Positions 1-7,605 of a stretch of 23,677 bases of DNA are shown here, piece after piece. Source of the DNA: Syntrophaceae bacterium UBA4059 (GTDB lineage: Bacteria > Desulfobacterota > Syntrophia > Syntrophales > Smithellaceae); assembly GCA_002382045.1 (NCBI GenBank), contig DFZJ01000163.1:1-23677 (forward strand). Reading direction: 5' to 3'. The number at the start of each line of letters is the position of its first letter. Position 1 is the first letter of the stretch. Below the pieces are notes generated by a model that worked only from the letters and a program-made list of their open reading frames with translations, had not been told where the DNA came from and ran no database searches. A program made the position numbers and the translations under genes.

Positions 1-1113
1 CACTGGCTGCGGCACGATATGAAAAATGCCAGCGAAAATGTCATGATTGTTGATTTGCTCAGAAACGATCTGGGCCGGATTTGTCTGCCCGGTTCGGTTA
101 AAGTAAAAAAGCTTTTCGAAGTGGAAAAATATGAAACGTTATTACAGATGACCTCCACCGTCACCGGCAAGCTGCAGAAAGGGATTAACATATTCGATAT
201 GGTCAAAAGCCTGTTCCCCTGCGGCTCCGTGACCGGCGCGCCCAAGATTCAAAGCATGAAAATCATCCGAACGCTGGAAAAAGGACCAAGGAATATCTAC
301 ACAGGCGCCATTGGTTTTTTTGCCCCGGACGGGCAGGCTGTTTTTAATGTGGCCATCCGGACCATCGATCTTCAGCGGCAGGAGGAAAATAAATATCAGG
401 CCCGGATGGGCATCGGCGGGGGTATTGTTGATGATTCCCGCCCTGAAGAAGAATTTGCGGAATGCCGGCTCAAGGCGCAATTTCTGATCAACAACATGCC
501 GGAGTTTGCACTCATCGAAACCATGCTGTCCACGAATGGAATAATTAAGTATTTAAGCCGGCATTTGCAGCGTTTAAAAGCTTCGGCTGAATTTTTCTCT
601 ATCCCCTGCTCCATAGACAAAATTAAAACCGCATTGAGAGCCTATGCGGAAAAGCTAAACGGCGACATCCGTCTGCGTCTGTTATTGAAAAGCGGAGGAA
701 GCATCGTGATTCAACATCAGTCAGTTGCCTCACGCCCTGTCCATCCGATTGTGGCCGTTTCAAAGCATAAAACAAACGCAGGCGATCCTTTCCTATACCA
801 CAAAACAACAAGGCGGAAGTTATACGACGAAGAGTTTAAAAAATATTCGGAGCAGGGTTATTGCGATGTTCTTTTCCGCAATGAAAAAGATGAAATCACC
901 GAAGGCGCGATATCCAATGTCTTTGTATTCATCAAAGGCCGCTGGTGCACGCCGCCGCTTTCCTGCGGCTTATTAAATGGGATCGCCAGACAAGTAACGA
1001 TGAATAAGCTCAATGCCCGGAAAAAAACTCTACGGATAAAAGACTTGAAAAAAGCAGACAAGATAATTCTGACCAACTCCATCCGGGGCATAACCAATGT
1101 GATTTATCAGTAA
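1..1113 (+). CDS. pabBC: Fused aminodeoxychorismate synthase component I / aminodeoxychorismate lyase (PabB-PabC), 5' truncated
   Basis: The frame is open from base 1, so the gene begins outside the window. The visible N-terminal part is the end of a chorismate-binding enzyme: ENVMIVDLLRNDLGRI, GSVTGAPKIQSMKII and GIGGGIVDDSRPEEEF are hallmark PabB/TrpE blocks. From about residue 170 of the visible protein it becomes a class IV PLP enzyme, starting FALIETML, with HKTTRRKLYDEEF supplying the likely PLP lysine and EGAISNVFVF near the end. PabB makes 4-amino-4-deoxychorismate and PabC releases pyruvate to give p-aminobenzoate for folate. The fusion is a known arrangement in several phyla. The first in-frame ATG (base 19) is not a credible start, because the conserved block already begins before it. 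No glutaminase (PabA) is visible. The family is clear; exact boundaries of the missing part are unknown. Confidence 0.93.
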   Translation, partial: HWLRHDMKNASENVMIVDLLRNDLGRICLPGSVKVKKLFEVEKYETLLQMTSTVTGKLQKGINIFDMVKSLFPCGSVTGAPKIQSMKIIRTLEKGPRNIYTGAIGFFAPDGQAVFNVAIRTIDLQRQEENKYQARMGIGGGIVDDSRPEEEFAECRLKAQFLINNMPEFALIETMLSTNGIIKYLSRHLQRLKASAEFFSIPCSIDKIKTALRAYAEKLNGDIRLRLLLKSGGSIVIQHQSVASRPVHPIVAVSKHKTNAGDPFLYHKTTRRKLYDEEFKKYSEQGYCDVLFRNEKDEITEGAISNVFVFIKGRWCTPPLSCGLLNGIARQVTMNKLNARKKTLRIKDLKKADKIILTNSIRGITNVIYQ

Positions 1114-1177
1114 AAATAGTTAAAATCATTGTTTAAATACGTGTTTTACAATAAGTAGCCCCTCCCATATTTTAACT

Positions 1178-1206
1178 TTGCCTCGAGTTTAAATATGTGC
1201 TATAGG
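1178..1206 (+). promoter_or_regulatory. Promoter of tRNA-Arg
   Basis: TTGCCT (1178-1183), a 17-bp spacer and TATAGG (1201-1206). The spacer ends in TGTGC, giving an extended -10 (TG-C-TATAGG). The bases after the -10 are GC-rich (GCTGCC), as is usual for stable-RNA promoters under stringent control. Predicted transcription would start about 15-20 nt before the tRNA. Confidence 0.5.
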
Positions 1207-1229
1207 GCTGCCTCGTCATTTGAAAAAAT

Positions 1230-1306
1230 GCGCCCATGGCTCAGCTGGATAGAGCGCCAGACTACGAATCTGGATGTCGGAAGTTCGAATCTTCCTGGGC
1301 GCACCA
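1230..1306 (+). tRNA. tRNA-Arg (anticodon ACG)
   Basis: A complete cloverleaf can be folded by eye. The acceptor arms GCGCCCA/TGGGCGC pair. The D arm is GCTC...GAGC. The anticodon stem CCAGA/TCTGG encloses the loop CTACGAA with ACG at 1264-1266. The T arm is GGAAG-TTCGAAT-CTTCC. The discriminator A and an encoded CCA end follow. A34 would be deaminated to inosine by TadA to read CGU, CGC and CGA codons. It is a single tRNA with its own promoter and terminator. Such tRNA 3' ends are common integration sites, but no integrase or duplicated 3' end was seen here. Confidence 0.97.
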
Positions 1307-1315
1307 ATAGAAACA

Positions 1316-1350
1316 AGGGGCTAGCTCTTTACGGTTAGCCCCTCTTTTTT
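1316..1350 (+). terminator. Rho-independent terminator after tRNA-Arg
   Basis: AGGGGCTA (1316-1323) pairs exactly with TAGCCCCT (1336-1343) around a 12-nt loop, followed by C and six T (1345-1350). It begins 10 nt after the tRNA CCA end. Confidence 0.9.
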
Positions 1351-1540
1351 ATTGGTGGCCAGTTTTGGGGGGGGGCCTCATCAACAAAAATATTAAAATT
1401 GCCAATAACCAGTCAAGGGAGACATGCAAGATTTTAAGATATTGAAAGGTCATCAAAAAAAGGCGGAACTCTAACTTTAAATGTGGTAGATTCACACAAA
1501 CGTTTCAGCAAATTACGATAATGCAGGAGAAGAATTCAAT

Positions 1541-2302
1541 ATGCGAAAGATATTCCGGCTGTTTTCCTTTTTGTTATTGCTTTATGTTCCTGCCATGGCC
1601 AATGCCGAGATCAAAACATTCACGATCACCCACACATACAAAATGAGTGATAATGAAACACGCAATGAAGTCCGCCGTATTTGCTTTATCGAAGCCGGTA
1701 AAAGTGTTTTGGAACAGGCAGCGGTCTATGTGGGAACGCTGAATGCGGCAAAGCATTACCAGCTGTCAAAAAATGAGATAAACGCTTATACGGCATCCAT
1801 GCTGAAAGTAACAACACCAAATCAGGAATGGCAGGACATGACCGTTACGACGACTGCCGCAACTGATGTTGACACGCGTTTTGTGGAAAAAATGATAGCA
1901 AGGATTAAAAGTGACACATCTTTACAAAATCAATTTAATGAGCAACAGCAGAAAAAAAGGGAATTAGAACAAGCCTTGGACGCATTACAGAAAAAACTTA
2001 AACTGGCTTCTTTTAGCGAGGCGGAGGATTTAAGAAAAGATAGAAACGCGGCTATTAGAGAAATTGACGCCATAGAAGCAAAAAGAGCGGAAATCGTCGA
2101 AGGAATCATTAAAAAGTCTCTTGATGCAAAAAAAAGAATAACCGTGAAGATGAAGAAGAACGATGTTGAATCATTATTGGGAGACGCCGATGCCAGGACT
2201 TTCGAAAATTACAATCCACACAAAGGAAAAACTTACTATGTCTGGTATTACGGATATACAAGAATATACTTCGACGGCCCTCATGTAGCAGCAATAGATT
2301 AA
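1541..2302 (+). CDS. Exported coiled-coil protein with BamE/SmpA-like C-terminal region
   Basis: 253 residues. A signal peptide is clear: MRKIF, a hydrophobic run to about residue 18, then AMANA before EIK, a good signal peptidase I site. Residues about 125-200 are rich in Glu, Lys, Gln and Leu and look like a coiled coil. The last 50 residues (KNDVESLLGDADARTFE ... YYVWYYGYTRIYFDG) resemble the BamE/OmlA-type fold: a small helix ending in LG.P/D, then an aromatic W-YG strand and a final VaAID strand. No lipobox Cys is present, so the protein is probably soluble in the periplasm. A purine-rich GGAGAAG lies about 8-10 nt before the ATG. It stands alone between two terminators. Function unknown; the BamE resemblance is inference from pattern only. 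Confidence 0.75.
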   Translation: MRKIFRLFSFLLLLYVPAMANAEIKTFTITHTYKMSDNETRNEVRRICFIEAGKSVLEQAAVYVGTLNAAKHYQLSKNEINAYTASMLKVTTPNQEWQDMTVTTTAATDVDTRFVEKMIARIKSDTSLQNQFNEQQQKKRELEQALDALQKKLKLASFSEAEDLRKDRNAAIREIDAIEAKRAEIVEGIIKKSLDAKKRITVKMKKNDVESLLGDADARTFENYNPHKGKTYYVWYYGYTRIYFDGPHVAAID

Positions 2303-2343
2303 TAATATTCTGACGTTTCGAATCCTGCACAGCTTATCGAATA

Positions 2344-2380
2344 AAAAAAGGAATTAGCCGCCACGGTTAATTCCTTTTTT
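2344..2380 (+). terminator. Rho-independent terminator after the exported coiled-coil gene
   Basis: GGAATTAGCC (2350-2359) pairs with GGTTAATTCC (2365-2374) with one G-T pair and loop GCCAC, followed by six T. A-rich bases before the stem mirror the T-run, so it could act in both directions. Confidence 0.88.
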
Positions 2381-2397
2381 ATGCCTCTGAAAATTTC

Positions 2398-2426
2398 TTG
2401 ACTTTATATTCCTGTTTATTTATCTT
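2398..2426 (+). promoter_or_regulatory. Promoter of the marR gene and probably the acyl-CoA synthetase genes
   Basis: TTGACT (2398-2403), exactly 17 bp, TATCTT (2421-2426). It lies 29 bp before the MarR start codon and directly after a terminator, so it should drive the regulator and, by read-through, the two downstream synthetase genes. No clear palindrome for MarR binding was seen. Confidence 0.5.
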
Positions 2427-2455
2427 GCATACTAAATAATAGGGTTGGTGTTTTC

Positions 2456-2872
2456 ATGATTAGTTACCAGGACGTTATTCTATTTATTCTCAGCAAAGCC
2501 AACCAACGGGTTTACGCAACTTTCAAATCCCAATTACAATCTTATGGCATGACGCCCATGCAGGCTCTGGTGCTCAACGCTCTTTACGAAGAGGAAGGGC
2601 TTTCCGCCGGGGAGCTGGGAAAGCGCCTGGTTTTGGACAGCGCCACGCTGTCCGGTGTTCTGGACCGCATGGCGGAGGCCGGATGGATTATCAAAAATTC
2701 AGACAAAACGGACCGGCGGGTCCTGAATATTCAACTGACGGAAAAGTCAAATCAATTCCGTAATGAATTTTTACAGGAAACGGAAAAGCTCAACCAGAAA
2801 GTTCTTTCGCCGTTCAACGTGGAAGAAAGACTGCTGCTCATCCGAATGCTGAAAGATCTGCGAAATAAATAG
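2456..2872 (+). CDS. MarR-family transcriptional regulator
   Basis: 138 residues, normal for MarR. The winged-helix core is readable: MTPMQALVLNALYEEEGLSA leads into the helix-turn-helix (GELGKRLVLDSATLSGVLDRM) at about residues 50-75. The wing with the diagnostic DRRVLNIQLTEKS follows at about 85-100, and the C-terminal helix closes the dimer interface. MarR dimers usually repress neighbouring genes and release DNA on binding small aromatic or acyl ligands. The gene lies 52 bp upstream of the acyl-CoA synthetase alpha gene on the same strand, so it probably controls that operon and itself. The ligand cannot be told from sequence. The ribosome binding site is weak (AGGGTTGG), so translation may be modest. 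Confidence 0.9.
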   Translation: MISYQDVILFILSKANQRVYATFKSQLQSYGMTPMQALVLNALYEEEGLSAGELGKRLVLDSATLSGVLDRMAEAGWIIKNSDKTDRRVLNIQLTEKSNQFRNEFLQETEKLNQKVLSPFNVEERLLLIRMLKDLRNK

Positions 2873-2924
2873 TCGATTTATTGATTAGCATACAAGACAA
2901 AATCGGAAGTAACGGAGGTCAATA

Positions 2925-4436
2925 ATGTCAGAAAACACAAACAAAGTTGGCAAACGCAAAAAAAACCGTTATCCGGCCACGGATTATGAAAGAATTTTCC
3001 ACCCCCGGACCCTCGCTATTCTTGGTGTTTCCGCTGAAGAAGGCGGCGTCGGTTTTGGCACTGGAATGTTAAAATCCATCATGGCGATGGGATTTGAGGG
3101 GAAAATATTCCCCGTCAATCCCAAAGGCGGCAATATTTCCGGATTAGAAATCTACAAGCGGGTGGAGGATATTCCGGAAAAAGTTGATTTCGCCATTATT
3201 GCCGTCGCCGCCCGGTGGGTTCCCGCGTCCCTGGAAGCCTGCCTTAAGATCGGCGTGGCCGGAGCGGAGATTCTTTCTTCCGGCTTCAGCGAACTGGGAA
3301 CAGCAGAAGGCAGGGAACTGGAAAAGCAGATTCAGGAAATAGCCGCCAGAGGGATTCGGGTTGTGGGTCCCAACTGCTTCGGCATATATTGTCCGGCAAG
3401 CGGTTTGACCATGCTTCCGGGTCCGGATCTGTCGCGCCAGAGCGGCCCGGTAGCCTTTCTGGCGCAAAGCGGCGGCATGTCGATTGATTTCGCGCACACG
3501 GGAAAATGGCTGGGTGTCCGGTTCAGCAAGATGGTGAGTTTCGGCAACGGCGCGGATCTGCGGGAGGCGGAACTGCTCAACCACCTGGCCCGCGATCCGG
3601 AGACCAAAGTCATCTCCATGTACATCGAAGGCATCAAAGACGGCGACGCTTTTTTCCGTGAAATCAAGGCCGCCGCGTCTAAAAAACCGGTGATCGTTTT
3701 TAAGGGAGGCCTGTCTCACGCCGGCGCCCGAAGCGTTGCCAGCCATACCGCCTCGATGGGCGGAAGCCGTGTGATCTGGCAGTCCATTTTAAAACAGGCA
3801 GGCGCCATTCAGGTCAATGATACGGAAGAACTGGCGCAGGTCAACCTGGCCTTCTCTCTTCTGCCGCATCGATCATTCAAAAGTATTTCCGTGACCGGCG
3901 GCGGCGGCGCAATCGGCGTAACCGCGTGCGATACCGCGGAAAAATACGGCATGGATATCCCCTCATTGTATCCGGAGCTTCAGGCGCGTATTGAAAACGT
4001 TCTCCCCAGACCGGGATCGAGTGCCATCAATCCCATTGATGTTGCCAATCCGTTTGTCGGGCCGGAGGTCCTCAAAGAAGCCTTGCTGGCCGCGGCTCAG
4101 GATGACCGGATTGAACTGCAAATTATCGTATCGCTGCTTTTCCATTACAAAACCATCGCCCGCATGTTCGGGAAGCCCGTTTCTGAAGTGGCGCCTTACC
4201 GGGAACTGGCCCAGGCTGTCCGCGATGTTGTCGACCAGACCGGCAAGCCGGTAATCGCGGTTCTCCCCAACGTGAAGAAAGGGCTGGACGATATGGATAT
4301 CACGGAACTCATCGCCCTGACACGGCAGGAATATATGAATCACGGCATTCCTGTTTTTGACGAACTGCACGACGCCGTCCGGGCGATAGCCCATATGAAT
4401 ACCTATTACGGAAGGAGAAAACATGAAAAACGATAA
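2925..4436 (+). CDS. ADP-forming acyl-CoA synthetase, alpha (CoA-binding) subunit
   Basis: 503 residues. The order is that of the NDP-forming acyl-CoA synthetase family: a CoA-binding Rossmann domain (about 25-125, with FPVNPKG), then two succinyl-CoA-ligase-like domains (about 160-300 and 310-470). The phosphorylated histidine is His274 in SHTASMGGS. These enzymes interconvert acyl-CoA + ADP + Pi with acid + CoA + ATP. In an anaerobe the usual direction is ATP formation from acyl-CoA. GGAGG lies 6 nt before the ATG. The beta-subunit gene starts inside this gene (14-bp overlap), so the two are translationally coupled. The protein is longer than the roughly 460 residues of archaeal alpha subunits, mainly through a basic N-terminal tail (KVGKRKKNR). 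Substrate (acetate, aromatic or other acid) is not determined. Confidence 0.9.
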   Translation: MSENTNKVGKRKKNRYPATDYERIFHPRTLAILGVSAEEGGVGFGTGMLKSIMAMGFEGKIFPVNPKGGNISGLEIYKRVEDIPEKVDFAIIAVAARWVPASLEACLKIGVAGAEILSSGFSELGTAEGRELEKQIQEIAARGIRVVGPNCFGIYCPASGLTMLPGPDLSRQSGPVAFLAQSGGMSIDFAHTGKWLGVRFSKMVSFGNGADLREAELLNHLARDPETKVISMYIEGIKDGDAFFREIKAAASKKPVIVFKGGLSHAGARSVASHTASMGGSRVIWQSILKQAGAIQVNDTEELAQVNLAFSLLPHRSFKSISVTGGGGAIGVTACDTAEKYGMDIPSLYPELQARIENVLPRPGSSAINPIDVANPFVGPEVLKEALLAAAQDDRIELQIIVSLLFHYKTIARMFGKPVSEVAPYRELAQAVRDVVDQTGKPVIAVLPNVKKGLDDMDITELIALTRQEYMNHGIPVFDELHDAVRAIAHMNTYYGRRKHEKR

Positions 4437-5109
4437 AGCAATGAAGATGATAGACAAGGCTTTGCGCAAGGGGCAAAAAACGCTCTCGGAATATGATGCC
4501 AAGCAGGTCCTGGCCGCCTATGACATACCCGTCACCAAAGAAATCCTGATCAAGGATAAAGAACATCTGGAAAAAGCCATTCAAAAAATAGGCTTCCCCC
4601 TGGTCATGAAAGGTTGCTCGGCGGAAATAGCCCATAAAACGGAAAAAGGCTTGATCCATGTGGACATCCGCACGGTAACAGAGGCAAAAAAAGCATTCCG
4701 CGAAATCATGGCGGGCATGGAAGGATTTGAAGGCGGCGTTTTGATGCAGGAAATGATCAAAGGCCGGCGCGAACTGGTCATGGGGCTCACCCGAGATCCG
4801 CAGTTCGGCCCCTGTGTCATGTTCGGTCTGGGAGGAATTTTTACGGAAATCCTGCGGGATATTTCTTTTCGCCGAGCGCCTCTGGAAGTCCGCGACACAC
4901 AAGAGATGATGCAGGAGATCAAGGGACATAAAATTCTGGAAGCTGTCCGTGGCATGGAAGCGGCGGATACAAAGCGCCTGACCGAAATGCTGATGGCCAT
5001 CGGCCGCATCGGGCTGGAAATTCCGGAAGTCTCCGAAATCGACCTCAATCCGGTTATCCTCTGCGGATCAAAACCGGTTGTGGTGGATGCGCTGATTGTG
5101 CTGAAATAG
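4423..5109 (+). CDS. ADP-forming acyl-CoA synthetase, beta (ATP-grasp) subunit
   Basis: 228 residues, the usual size for a separate beta subunit. It is one ATP-grasp_5 domain. The N-terminal segment has LSEYDAKQVLAAYDIPVTKE, typical of this family. HKTEKGL carries His71, the position of the second phospho-histidine relay residue of archaeal enzymes. GPCVMFGLGGIFTEILRD and EIDLNPVIL near the end are ATP/Mg binding blocks. The protein would carry phosphate from the alpha-subunit histidine to ADP. AAGGAG precedes the ATG, inside the alpha gene. Most bacteria carry alpha and beta fused in one chain of about 700 residues; here they are separate, as in many archaea. Convergent with the thiolase gene downstream. 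Confidence 0.9.
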   Translation: MKNDKAMKMIDKALRKGQKTLSEYDAKQVLAAYDIPVTKEILIKDKEHLEKAIQKIGFPLVMKGCSAEIAHKTEKGLIHVDIRTVTEAKKAFREIMAGMEGFEGGVLMQEMIKGRRELVMGLTRDPQFGPCVMFGLGGIFTEILRDISFRRAPLEVRDTQEMMQEIKGHKILEAVRGMEAADTKRLTEMLMAIGRIGLEIPEVSEIDLNPVILCGSKPVVVDALIVLK

Positions 5110-5236
5110 GGATTAAGAGGTTCAACGGTTGTAAGGGAAACGTCGTTCGTAGCTCGTGGTTCGTGTGGATTTTAGAGAATCATGAATACGTTATGGATAA
5201 CTTCGATGAAGTCAGGGAAAAGTTCTGAAAATCACC

Positions 5237-5278
5237 TAAAATAAATGCAGCCGATCGCAGCGCTCCGGCTGCCTTTTA
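5237..5278. terminator. Bidirectional terminator between convergent synthetase and thiolase genes
   Basis: GCAGCCG (5247-5253) pairs with CGGCTGC (5266-5272) and is followed on the plus strand by CTTTTATT and on the minus strand by ATTTATTTTA. It touches the thiolase stop codon (5276-5278). The stretch 5110-5236 before it holds no gene, only a GTTCGTAGCTCGTGGTTCGT-type low-complexity patch. Confidence 0.65.
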
Positions 5279-6637
5279 TTGATCGACGCGGATCAGCATC
5301 GCGTCGCCCTGCGCATGGCCGGAACAAATGCCGCAGACGCCGTATCCGCCGCCGCGCCTTCTCAGTTCATAGCCCAGCGTCATGGCAATGCGCGCGCCGG
5401 TTGCGCCGATGGGATGGCCATAGGCCACCGCGCCGCCGTTGATATTCACTTTTTTAAACATCTCTTCTTTCGTCATTCCCAGAATGGAACGGCAGCTCAC
5501 CAGCGCCACCGCGGCAAAGGCTTCGTTGATTTCGATCAAATCCATCTGATCAAGCGTCAGATCATTTTGCTCCAGAATTTTCTTAATGGCCAGCCCCGGC
5601 ACGGTCGCGATGTCTTTGGTCGGCTGCGATACTTCGGCATAATCGACGATCGTAAAAATGGGTTTCAATCCCAGTTCGTCAGCTTTCTCACGGCTCATCA
5701 GCAAACAGACATCACCGCCGTCATTGACGCCGGGGGCGTTTCCGGCGGTGACGCTGCCCGGCTGGCCGGTGACGGTGCTGAGATGTCCGAACACCGGCGG
5801 AAGTTTGGCCAGACCTTCCAGAGTTGTCTCCGGTCTGGGCCCTTCGTCTTGATCCATGATGATGACTTTCTTTCCCTGCCTGACTTCCACGGGAAAAACT
5901 TCATCGTCGAGTTTTCCTTCATTCATCGCGCGCACGGCGTTCATCTGGGAATTGAGCGCCCACTCGTCCTGTTCCGCCCTGGTAAAACCGAATTCATCGG
6001 CCACTTCCGAACCATGAATCGCCATGTGGCGATTGTAAAAAGCATCCCACAAACCGTCATAGACCATCGCATCCACGACGCGGCCATTGGGCAGCCCCAT
6101 CCGGGCGCCCCAGCGCATATCCGGCAGCACAAACGGGCAGTTGCTCATGCTTTCCTGACCGCCAGCGATGCAGATATCGGCGCGTCCCAGCAGAATCATC
6201 TGAAACGCCAGATCAATGGTTTTGATGCCGGACGAGCAGACTTTATTGACGGTAATGGACGGAACGGATTCCGGCACGCCCGCCAGAATGCTGGCCTGTC
6301 GCCCCGGGATCTGACCGCATCCGGCCGGAACCACCTGCCCCATGAAAATATAATCCACATCGGCGGGATTGACCTTGCCTTCCGTCCGGCGCAATACTTC
6401 TTTAATGGCCAGTGCGCCCAGCTCCATCGCCGAAAAATCTTTCAGCGCGCCCCCGGAACGGCCATACGGTGTCCGGCAGGCTTCCACGCAAACGACCTCA
6501 CGGAATTTCTTGTGAGGATTTTTTATCGTCCGGCCCATCGTGGTAAAGTCAGGCTTTCTTTCGCCATATTTGGCAATGGGCGCATCTTTATATATTTCAG
6601 ATTTTTTTCTTTCCAGTTTTTGCGGCACTTTCGACAT
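5276..6637 (-). CDS. Acetyl-CoA acetyltransferase / 3-ketoacyl-CoA thiolase
   Basis: 453 residues from the ATG at 6637, chosen because GGGGGAGG lies just upstream; a further-upstream ATG (6712) would add 25 residues with no ribosome site. The thiolase active site is complete: Cys134 in NKVCSSGIKTI (acyl acceptor), His408 in YGHPIGATGAR and Cys438 in ICSGHAQGDA. His and Cys are 30 residues apart, as in canonical thiolases. The usual CIGGGxG loop reads CSGHAQG, an unusual variant. The protein is about 55 residues longer than typical thiolases, mostly an N-terminal extension of about 45 residues (KVPQKLERKKSEIYKDAP...). It joins or cleaves acyl-CoAs (for example 2 acetyl-CoA to acetoacetyl-CoA). 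Convergent with the acyl-CoA synthetase genes, which fits a shared acyl-CoA pathway. Chain-length preference unknown. Confidence 0.92.
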   Translation of the reverse strand: MSKVPQKLERKKSEIYKDAPIAKYGERKPDFTTMGRTIKNPHKKFREVVCVEACRTPYGRSGGALKDFSAMELGALAIKEVLRRTEGKVNPADVDYIFMGQVVPAGCGQIPGRQASILAGVPESVPSITVNKVCSSGIKTIDLAFQMILLGRADICIAGGQESMSNCPFVLPDMRWGARMGLPNGRVVDAMVYDGLWDAFYNRHMAIHGSEVADEFGFTRAEQDEWALNSQMNAVRAMNEGKLDDEVFPVEVRQGKKVIIMDQDEGPRPETTLEGLAKLPPVFGHLSTVTGQPGSVTAGNAPGVNDGGDVCLLMSREKADELGLKPIFTIVDYAEVSQPTKDIATVPGLAIKKILEQNDLTLDQMDLIEINEAFAAVALVSCRSILGMTKEEMFKKVNINGGAVAYGHPIGATGARIAMTLGYELRRRGGGYGVCGICSGHAQGDAMLIRVDQ

Positions 6638-6778
6638 GTCGTCCTCCCCCTTTATGACATTAAATATGCGGCATAATCTTGATATTTTCTTAAGGATGCG
6701 TTTTTCTTGCACATCAATTTCATTTAGTCAACTGTTTTGCGATCGGATCCTTTTTGGGCAAATAGTCAGGGAAACCAT

Positions 6779-6805
6779 TTGACGAAAAAACATTAATACT
6801 ATAAA
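6779..6805 (+). promoter_or_regulatory. Possible promoter of the TVP38/UbiA genes
   Basis: TTGACG (6779-6784), then TATAAA (6800-6805) with a short 15-bp spacer, in an AT-rich stretch of the 221-bp divergent region between the thiolase and the membrane protein genes. The short spacer lowers confidence. No good promoter was found for the thiolase on the other strand. Confidence 0.3.
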
Positions 6806-6858
6806 AATTTTACAACAAAGTTCCCAAGCTAAAGGCCGATCAGCAGCGAGACTTCTTC

Positions 6859-7605
6859 ATGGACAAGATGAACAAAAGTTTAATATTGCGGGTTCTATTT
6901 CTCCTGATATTGATCGGCCTCGGCGCTTATTTATTCCTATACTTTGACCTGTACAGATTTTTCAGGGACAAACAGCAGATCGTACAATTCATCAAGTCCT
7001 ATCACTACGATGAAGTAGTTTTTATTTTACTCCAGATTGTTCAGGTCATTGCCGCGCCCATCCCGGGAGAATTAACCGGTTTTATCGGCGGTTATATTTA
7101 CGGTTCTTTCTGGGGAACGATTTATTCCACCATCGGCCTGACGCTGGGTTCCTGGCTGGCCTTCATGCTGGCGCGATTTTTTGGAGAGCCGCTTCTGGAA
7201 AAAGTGGTCAAAAAAGAAGTCTTCGAGAAATTTGATAATTTCATGGAACACAAGGGCATTCTGGTTTCTTTTCTGCTTTTTCTGATTCCCGGTTTTCCCA
7301 AAGATTATCTTTGTTTCATCATGGGAGTCAGCCGCATTCCGACTTTGACATTTATTATTGTTTCCACCGTCGGGCGCTTTTTCGGCACCATGATGCTGTC
7401 CATCAGCGGCAACATCGCCCACAACGAGCAGTATATGCTTTTAACGATTGTCGCGGTCGCGGCTATCATTGTTTCCCTGCTTGCCTGGCGGTATCAGGAT
7501 AAAATTCTGGATTTGCTCAAAAATCAAAAAAGTAAAAAGTCCGCCCATCGGCAAACGATGCGCGAAAACCTTCAAGAGACGAAACAGGGTAAAGACCGGC
7601 CATGA
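6859..7605 (+). CDS. TVP38/TMEM64-family (DedA/VTT domain) membrane protein
   Basis: 248 residues. The first hydrophobic helix is at about 8-28. The VTT core follows: APIPGELTGFIGGYIYG, GLTLGSWLAFMLARFFGE, then the diagnostic FLLFLIPGFPKDYLCFIMG and a late GRFFGTMMLSISGN, with a final helix at about 195-212 and a basic cytoplasmic tail. Members of this superfamily are inner-membrane proteins implicated in lipid (undecaprenyl phosphate or phospholipid) translocation across the membrane. Its stop codon overlaps the start of the UbiA gene (ATGA), so the two are translationally coupled, which suggests a lipid or isoprenoid role. The start could also be the ATG three codons later; neither has a strong ribosome site. 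Confidence 0.85.
   Translation: MDKMNKSLILRVLFLLILIGLGAYLFLYFDLYRFFRDKQQIVQFIKSYHYDEVVFILLQIVQVIAAPIPGELTGFIGGYIYGSFWGTIYSTIGLTLGSWLAFMLARFFGEPLLEKVVKKEVFEKFDNFMEHKGILVSFLLFLIPGFPKDYLCFIMGVSRIPTLTFIIVSTVGRFFGTMMLSISGNIAHNEQYMLLTIVAVAAIIVSLLAWRYQDKILDLLKNQKSKKSAHRQTMRENLQETKQGKDRP

Noticed and set aside
1230..1306. tRNA-Arg as a possible integration site of a mobile element
   Set aside because: No integrase and no repeated tRNA 3' end were found in the window.
1367..1375. Run of nine G after the tRNA terminator
   Set aside because: Could be a quadruplex or a polymerase-slip artefact, but a single G-run without partners gives no support for a function.
5150..5170. GTTCGTAGCTCGTGGTTCGT-like patch between the synthetase and its terminator
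   Set aside because: Short imperfect repetition only; no regular unit or second copy elsewhere in the window.
5279..6676. A 465-codon open frame on the plus strand across the thiolase gene
   Set aside because: It mirrors the thiolase codons exactly, has a His/Phe/Arg-rich shadow composition, and lies opposite a gene with a complete active site and a good ribosome site.
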